In this document: positions 42,686-47,188 of the stretch, in pieces
Position numbering within the stretch: the first letter of the stretch is position 1
How the letters are laid out: the number at the start of each line of letters is the position of its first letter
DNA from: Verrucomicrobia bacterium ADurb.Bin006
GTDB lineage: Bacteria > Verrucomicrobiota > Verrucomicrobiia > Limisphaerales > J093
Assembly (NCBI GenBank): GCA_002071485.1
Contig: MWFF01000067.1
Location: 1 to 47,188 of the forward strand
DNA: 47,188 nt
Direction of reading: 5' to 3'
The notes under the pieces: generated by a model
Database searches by the model: none
What the model saw: only the letters and a program-made list of their open reading frames with translations
What the model was told of the DNA's origin: nothing
Made by a program: the position numbers and the translations under genes

Positions 42686-43918
42686 CTACCGATCGGGGCG
42701 CGTGGCGATACGGTAGAGGTGCACCTCCCACGGTTTGAACGTGTCGCGAAATGCACCCTTGCCGAGGGGCAACGCGCGGTCCTCGTACAGCACCTCGACG
42801 CTGGCTTGGTCTGGCCATTCCTTCACGGTGAAGGTGGCGGTGGTCGAACCGTCGCGCATTCCCACAGCAAAAACGTACAAGGCATCGCCCAGGCGCCTGG
42901 TCGTCGTCGCCACAGGGACCTCCGGATTGTCCGTCACGACGCGCGCGCCATCGGCGAGTGGCGGTTGGTTTAGGACCGGCGCGAGCCGATGAATCTGCTT
43001 GTTGAGCGCCGTGACGGCGGCGAGCATCTCCGGGTCGCTGAGCAGGGCCGCTTCATTGAACTTGGGCTGCCACTCGTGCACGAAATAGATCAGACCCCGC
43101 GAGCCGTGAATGAGCGACATCCAGGCCTCGGCCCGGACATGCTGGGGCGTGGGCTTGGCGGTCGGATGCGAAATGCGGGTGCATTCGAGGCAGTTCCACA
43201 CAATCCGACGCCCCTCCGTCCACGACACGAGTCGCTCGACACCCCGGGCGACGAACCACAGTTTGCCAGTCACCGCCGGGCGATCGTGCACCACGGGGTA
43301 AATGTCGAACGACACGATATCCCCGCCCTTGACGTACTGTGGGTAATCCTCCGGATGATTGGTCCGGACGCCGCGTCCGTGCCATCCATCCCAGGCCACC
43401 CCTTGGCCCAGATTCAGCAGGACGGGCCGGGTCGGATCGACGGCTCGGATGCGCTCGTAGTCCTCGACGATCTTCTCAGGCAGGATCGGCGGGCCGTAGC
43501 CTTTGCCTTCGCCGAGCGACTGGGCATTGTCGGGTTCGTCACCGTGCATCCAGCCGATGATGGTCGGATCGTCAAGGTGGCGCCGTCCCACGGCGTTCTG
43601 GTCGCAGATGACCTTCATGTCTGTCGCGCGCAACGCCGCCAATTGCTCCTCGGTCGGCCCACGCCACAGGCCGACGTACGTGTTAATACCGGCAGCGCGA
43701 TACTGGGCGGCTCGGGCGGGAGACTGCAGCCACACGGCGATTGGAAAATAATCCGGCGAGGCCGAAGGACCATTCTTCCAGGCCGAGTAGTCGGCGGGAA
43801 GACTTGCTGGCGCCAGGCAAAGCAGAAAGACAAACCAAAGAACCAGTCCGGCAGAACATGGTCGCCGCGTCGGCCTTGTCTCTGTCCCTGTCGCGCGGGT
43901 CAGCGCCTCGAAGAACAT
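42686..43918 (-). CDS. Exported TIM-barrel glycosidase-like protein, second
   Basis: This is a 410-residue protein from ATG 43918 (MFFEALTRATGTETRPTRRP, then the signal helix CSAGLVLWFVFLLCLAPASL). The frame is open upstream to 44176, but that part includes repeat DNA. The barrel begins with YFPIAVWLQSPARAAQYRAA and has DDPTIIGWMHGDEPDNAQSL with the DEP motif shared with the 12769 gene. It continues with DIVSFDIYPVVHDR, RIVWNCLECTRISHPT and GSRGLIYFVHEWQPKF. The glutamate in NCLEC or in VHEW could be the second catalytic acid. The C-terminal beta domain (LGDALYVFAVGMRDGSTTAT) ends at an Arg-rich tail. Glycoside action is inferred from fold and export only. The gene lies between two imperfect direct repeats. 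Confidence 0.85.
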   Translation of the reverse strand: MFFEALTRATGTETRPTRRPCSAGLVLWFVFLLCLAPASLPADYSAWKNGPSASPDYFPIAVWLQSPARAAQYRAAGINTYVGLWRGPTEEQLAALRATDMKVICDQNAVGRRHLDDPTIIGWMHGDEPDNAQSLGEGKGYGPPILPEKIVEDYERIRAVDPTRPVLLNLGQGVAWDGWHGRGVRTNHPEDYPQYVKGGDIVSFDIYPVVHDRPAVTGKLWFVARGVERLVSWTEGRRIVWNCLECTRISHPTAKPTPQHVRAEAWMSLIHGSRGLIYFVHEWQPKFNEAALLSDPEMLAAVTALNKQIHRLAPVLNQPPLADGARVVTDNPEVPVATTTRRLGDALYVFAVGMRDGSTTATFTVKEWPDQASVEVLYEDRALPLGKGAFRDTFKPWEVHLYRIATRPDR

Positions 43919-44224
43919 ACGGCCCGCGGACCTGAGTTTGCTGGGATTCCTTACGACCGGCGCGCCGTCGTGCGGACGGGAGTGTGCGTTTGCTGGTGAG
44001 TTACTCCGAGAACAGACATCCCCTCGGCAGTCTTTGTCGTTGCCTCCGTCGATATGCTTGCCGTCAGGCGACGTGGCGGTTGACAAAGCCGACAAAGGCG
44101 TTGTCGTTTGGAACCTCATTTTCATTTGAAGCGGTGTGCCGGAATAGCCCGGGGAACTTATGGAGAGCGTTGACATTCAACGCTCAACGTACACTACACA
44201 ACCATCAACCATCAACCAACGTTG
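43919..44224. other. Spacer with direct-repeat copy B
   Basis: No gene is supported beyond an N-terminal extension of the 42686-43918 frame. Positions 44023-44181 are copy B of the direct repeat. The region separates two minus-strand genes and may carry the promoter of the glycosidase-like gene. Confidence 0.5.
44023..44181 (+). repeat. Imperfect direct repeat, copy B
   Basis: It shares CTCGGCAGTCTTTGTCG at its start and AGCGTTGACATTCAAC at its end with copy A, in the same orientation, 1.6 kb away. It is shorter by about 15 bases through indels. Confidence 0.65.
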
Positions 44225-45526
44225 CTACACCTTCCAGGGGTCGCGTTCCTCATAGTCACGCCACGTATTGGCTTCCGAGTCGCCGATGAACTGTTCGGTC
44301 CGGGGATCCCATTTCAGCGCCCGCGTGTTCCAGTAAGCCAAGTTGCCCAGGTGACAGACCGTGACCGAACGGGCTCCGACCTCGACATCGCAGATCGGTC
44401 TCTTCCGCGTCCGAATGCAATCGACGAAGTCCTTGTAGTGATTGTTGCTCTTGTAGAGCTGGACAGGCAGGGCGTCGAAATTCTCCTTCTCCAGCGATTC
44501 GGGCTCGGCCTTGAATCGCCCGCGATCGACGCAGACCTTGCCATCGGTCCCCACGAAGACCACGCCGAAGTTGTAGCCCTTCAAACCGCCGTGAATCAGA
44601 ACGCTCCCGTTGGCGTACGTGTACCTGAGTTGCTTGATGTCCTTGCCATCCGGAGGCGTGATCTCGACCGGCCCGCTCTCGTCCATCCCCAGCCCCCATT
44701 GTGCGATATCGAAATGGTGGGCGCCCCAGTCGGTCATGCCGCCGCCGGAATACTCGCGATACCCGCGCCAATTCGGGAAGTGGGTGTGGACGCCGCGCGG
44801 GCTTAGGACGGAGTTGTAGGGGCGTTGGGGCGCTGGGCCGAGCCACAAATCCCAATCGAGGCCCGGTTCCATCGGTTCCTCGGGCAGATCGCACCATTTG
44901 CTGGGGCCGCCGACATTGGCATAGACCTCCTTGATCCGCCCGATCTTGCCGTTGCGCACCAGCGTGCACCCCTTCCAAAACGCGCCGTCGGAACGCTGCA
45001 TCGATCCGGTCTGAAAGACGCGCTCGTTCTTGCGGACCGCATTGACCATGGCGCGCGCCTCGTGGATAGTCAGGGAAAGCGGTTTCTCGCAGTAGATGTC
45101 TTTGCCCGCATTCGCGGCGGCGACGACCGGATAGGCATGCCAGTGGTCGGGTGTCGCAATCACCACGGCATCAATGTCTTTGCGTTCGAGCAACTCGCGG
45201 AAATCCGTGTACGCCGCGCATCCCTTGAAGGTCTTGTCCTGCTTGGCCGCATAGAACTCCTCGACTTTCTGTTTGTGGTGCTCGCGGCGCGTCGTGTCGA
45301 CGTCGCAGACAGCAACCACCTGGATGTTCCCATGCGGAAGGAAGCTGTTGAGAAGGTGGCGGCCTTGTGTCCCCACACCGATGAAGCCCATCGCGACGCG
45401 GCTGTTGGGTTGGGCGCCGCTCTCGGCAGACCAAATGCGGCCGGGCAGCAACAGGGGCGTGGCCAGCGCGGTGGCGGTCGCGGTGCGGAGAAAGGAGCGA
45501 CGGCTGAGATTCGAGGATTGAGACAT
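44225..45526 (-). CDS. Tat-exported Gfo/Idh/MocA-family oxidoreductase
   Basis: This is a 433-residue protein from ATG 45526 (MSQSSNLSRRSFLRTATATA, a Tat signal with SRRSFLR). The Rossmann fold has VAMGFIGVGTQGRHLLNSFL, VVAVCDVDTTRREHHKQKVE and VVIATPDHWHAYPVVAAANA. Catalytic EKP is intact (IYCEKPLSLTIHEARAMV). The C-terminal domain carries WDLWLGPAPQRPYN, YSGGGMTDWGAHHFDIAQWG and YKDFVDCIRTRKRP, typical of exported verrucomicrobial and planctomycetal members. Some proteins of this superfamily oxidise sugars at C3 in glycosides. Next to it on the same strand lies the exported glycosidase-like gene, repeating the pairing at 12769-15405. Confidence 0.93.
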   Translation of the reverse strand: MSQSSNLSRRSFLRTATATALATPLLLPGRIWSAESGAQPNSRVAMGFIGVGTQGRHLLNSFLPHGNIQVVAVCDVDTTRREHHKQKVEEFYAAKQDKTFKGCAAYTDFRELLERKDIDAVVIATPDHWHAYPVVAAANAGKDIYCEKPLSLTIHEARAMVNAVRKNERVFQTGSMQRSDGAFWKGCTLVRNGKIGRIKEVYANVGGPSKWCDLPEEPMEPGLDWDLWLGPAPQRPYNSVLSPRGVHTHFPNWRGYREYSGGGMTDWGAHHFDIAQWGLGMDESGPVEITPPDGKDIKQLRYTYANGSVLIHGGLKGYNFGVVFVGTDGKVCVDRGRFKAEPESLEKENFDALPVQLYKSNNHYKDFVDCIRTRKRPICDVEVGARSVTVCHLGNLAYWNTRALKWDPRTEQFIGDSEANTWRDYEERDPWKV

Positions 45527-45681
45527 AGATAATTGTTGGGTCTGACGCTCGGCAGGGCGGGCGGATTCAACCGGAGCTCGGGTTCCCCTCGTGCTCTCAA
45601 ACGAACACTTGACTTCCGGCATCTCTTGGGACGTAGTTGCGGCAGAAATCAACCCGAATCCAGTATGTGCTGACGCGTGTT

Positions 45682-46548
45682 ATGTCTGCTATTGCCGTGA
45701 CCCGGAACAGCCCAGTGCCTCGCCTCCAGGCGTCGAGGCTGGGCTTCACACTGATCGAACTGCTGGTTGTCATCGCAATCATCGCAATCCTGGCGTCGAT
45801 GCTCCTGCCGGCCCTGGGCAAAGCCAAGCTCAAGGCCACATTCGCCAGTTGCGCGTCCAATCAGAAGCAACTGGTCCTCGCGTGGCAGATGTACGCCCTC
45901 GACAGCGACGACACCATGCTCCCCACATCGTACCGGGGCGAACTGGGGCAAATGGAACTCTACGCGGGCGGTTTTTGGAACGGGCCGAATCCGAGCATCG
46001 CGTCGGGCATCACTGAAACCGAGGCCATGAAGCGAGTCACGGCCGGCATCGCCATGTCGCCGCTCTACAAGTACTGCAGCGCGATCGGCTCCTGGCATTG
46101 TCCGGGCGACACGCGCACCAAGCGGAACAAACCGGGTCGGGGCTGGGCGTACGACAGTTACTCGAAGGCCGACGGGATGAACGGCGGCATGTGGACCGGC
46201 ATCAAGCCTTACACCAAGACGACCGAGATCAGCGAACCGGTCAACTCCTTTGTTTTTATCGAGGAGGCGGATCCGCGCGACTACAACAACGGTACGTGGG
46301 TCTTGGATGTCACGCCGCCCGGCTGGGTGGACCCGTTTGCTCTGTTCCACGGCAACATCAGCACGTTCGGGTTCGCCGACGGCCATGTCGAGTCGCATCG
46401 GTGGCTCGAGACCTCGACCATCAAGGCGGCGTCCGACTCGGCCCGGGGCATTCAGAGCTTCTATTGGTCCGGGGGCAACGCCAAGAACCGCGACTTCGTC
46501 TGGGTCTGGAACAAGTTCCGACACTTGAACTGGAAGCCGCTGAATTAA
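45682..46548 (+). CDS. Pseudopilin-like exported protein (prepilin N-terminal signal)
   Basis: This is a 288-residue protein from ATG 45682. The class III signal [20 protein letters not shown] has G|FTLIE cleavage, F+1 and E+5, followed by [20 protein letters not shown] and [20 protein letters not shown]. The C-terminal half has [13 protein letters not shown] and a late [19 protein letters not shown], the H-x-DG type motif of the large verrucomicrobial and planctomycetal family of secretion-type pseudopilins. It should be processed by prepilin peptidase and assembled in or at the membrane; no secretion genes are nearby. It is divergent from the Tat oxidoreductase at 44225. The exact role is unknown. 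Confidence 0.9.
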   Translation: MSAIAVTRNSPVPRLQASRLGFTLIELLVVIAIIAILASMLLPALGKAKLKATFASCASNQKQLVLAWQMYALDSDDTMLPTSYRGELGQMELYAGGFWNGPNPSIASGITETEAMKRVTAGIAMSPLYKYCSAIGSWHCPGDTRTKRNKPGRGWAYDSYSKADGMNGGMWTGIKPYTKTTEISEPVNSFVFIEEADPRDYNNGTWVLDVTPPGWVDPFALFHGNISTFGFADGHVESHRWLETSTIKAASDSARGIQSFYWSGGNAKNRDFVWVWNKFRHLNWKPLN

Positions 46549-46886
46549 TCAGGTCGGCAAATCCATTCGAACCCGCCACGGTGACCGCCCGCCAAGGGTC
46601 AACCGCGAACCACGCTGAACACGCGGAAAGAGGAGGCTTGCAGAATCCGGCAGTAGTGCGTGAGCGGCAATTTGGCGGCGGCTACGGTTCGTGGCAGACA
46701 AGAGATACGAACCGACTATGCCACGAACGCAATTGTTCCGTTAGGGCACAGTGAAATCACGCGCCCGTCGAGCAATTGTCGAGCAATTGCCTTGACGCGA
46801 GGGGGGAGTAGCGCATTAAGCGACCAAGCAACACAACGACCGATTCCCCCTTAACCAGGCCATGGTCGGGCTGTGTCCTTTATAAA
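46549..46886. other. Gene-free spacer with short tandem repeat
   Basis: I see no gene. An 11-bp unit GTCGAGCAATT occurs twice in tandem (46767-46777, 46778-46788). The end of the stretch leads into the truncated DUF4338 frame. Confidence 0.5.
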
Positions 46887-47188
46887 GGGCGGGATGGATG
46901 GATTGGGTGGGACGCCAATCAACGGCGGGCGCGACTGCACCTGGTGGCCAACAACGCGCGGTTCTGCCGGTTGGGACCCAAGGGGCAGTATCCGAACCTG
47001 GCCAGCCGGGCGCTGGCACTGAACCTGGAGCGGTTGTCGGCCGACTGGCAGGCCAAATACGGACATCCGATCGTGGTGGTGGAGAGTTTCGTGGATGAGG
47101 AGTGGTTTCGGGGGACGGAGAACTGTGTGTACCGGGTGCTCAAGGCCGTGCCGGTGCGGGCGTTTCAAGCGGCGCTTTGGGCCTGGCA
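46887..47188 (+). pseudogene. DUF4338 (DruA-like) protein fragment, running off the window
   Basis: In the frame starting near 46887 the sequence reads GRDGWIGWDANQRRARLHLV, then ANNARFCRLGPKGQYPNLAS, then RALALNLERLSADWQAKYGH, PIVVVESFVDEEWFRGTE. This matches the DUF4338 domain (usual motifs: WxxxQRxARLxLVANNxRF, PNLASRxL, DWxxxYGHPVxxxETFVD, RFRGT). The domain is found in Druantia DruA and, more often, at the N-terminus of transposase-type proteins. A stop at 46809 and the absence of an ATG in frame indicate a missing 5' part. The continuation lies outside the window. With a transposase fragment at the other edge, a transposase context is more likely than a defence system. Confidence 0.65.

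Noticed and set aside
42686..44176. Longer version of the exported barrel protein starting at 44176
   Set aside because: The extra 86 residues run through direct-repeat copy B and lack protein-like character. The signal helix follows ATG 43918.
46887..47188. Druantia anti-phage system (DruA-like domain)
   Set aside because: Only a 5'-truncated DUF4338 fragment is visible with no other druantia gene, and the opposite edge holds a transposase domain that can be fused to DUF4338. A transposase origin is more likely.

Overview
The window looks like a high-GC chromosomal contig from a member of the Verrucomicrobiota, probably of the Pedosphaera/Limisphaerales type. This is an inference from gene style. 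The window has several Sec- or Tat-exported Gfo/Idh/MocA oxidoreductases, LamG/jelly-roll secreted proteins, exported TIM-barrel glycosidase-like proteins and a pseudopilin-like protein with an H-x-DG type C-terminal half. It also has a fragment of the N-terminal domain that precedes formylglycine-generating-enzyme modules in this phylum, and an IorAB-PaaK-ACT cluster. No phage, plasmid or CRISPR region is visible.

Layout. 1-251: 5'-truncated ISAs1-type transposase running off the left edge. 582-4481: large exported LamG plus TIM-barrel protein. 5243-11066: nuoJKLMN, half of the complex I membrane arm. 11077-11118: perfect 16-bp inverted repeat between convergent genes. 11119-12459 (-): exported CinA-like protein with a degenerate amidase site. 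12769-15405: exported glycosidase-like protein plus Tat-type oxidoreductase. 15438-15585: broken gene stub. 15586-16578 (-): yqjD/yqjE/yqjK-like stress-envelope genes. 16689-19301 (-): prmC, murA and a small anchored protein. 19539-21765: argB and an argD-like aminotransferase. 21851-22043: gene debris ending in a transposon-end-like repeat. 22222-24369: mrp/apbC and pfkA. 24426-25415: LamG protein. 25480-25884 (-): esterase fragment. 26121-29135: NfeD, flotillin, a 69-aa protein and a beta-carbonic-anhydrase-like protein. 29641-33705: iorA, iorB, paaK and a tandem ACT protein. 33805-35157: pyrH and frr. 35373-36473: M50 protease with CBS domains. 36702-36792: tRNA-Ser(GGA). 36854-37615: LolA-like exported protein. 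38159-39827: two ABC-2 permeases without an ATPase. 39916-45526: MtaA/UroD-like protein, two Gfo/Idh/MocA proteins and a second exported glycosidase-like protein. 45682-46548: pseudopilin. 46887-47188: 5'-truncated DUF4338 (DruA-like) fragment running off the right edge.

How the genes may work together. Housekeeping blocks (respiration, murein, arginine, glycolysis, translation, pyrimidines) are interleaved with two carbohydrate-type accessory islands, each pairing an exported TIM-barrel protein with a Tat-exported NAD(P)-fold oxidoreductase. The ior-paaK-ACT block is a self-contained aryl 2-oxo-acid / aryl-CoA module, but its IorA lacks the usual C-terminal ferredoxin domain. NfeD-flotillin is the standard membrane-microdomain pair, here followed closely by a carbonic-anhydrase-like gene.

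Non-coding structure is rich. A palindromic repeat family (AGCCCG-ATG...CGGGCT) recurs in at least four intergenic spaces, and a transposon-end-like sequence (TTTGCACAGACC) occurs three times, twice at the ends of broken genes. Imperfect 160-175-bp direct repeats flank one exported gene, and both window edges fall in transposase-type sequence. I see no clear new defence or mobile system. The items most worth following up are the small-repeat families, the exported CinA, the ferredoxin-less IorA and the flotillin/carbonic anhydrase neighbourhood.
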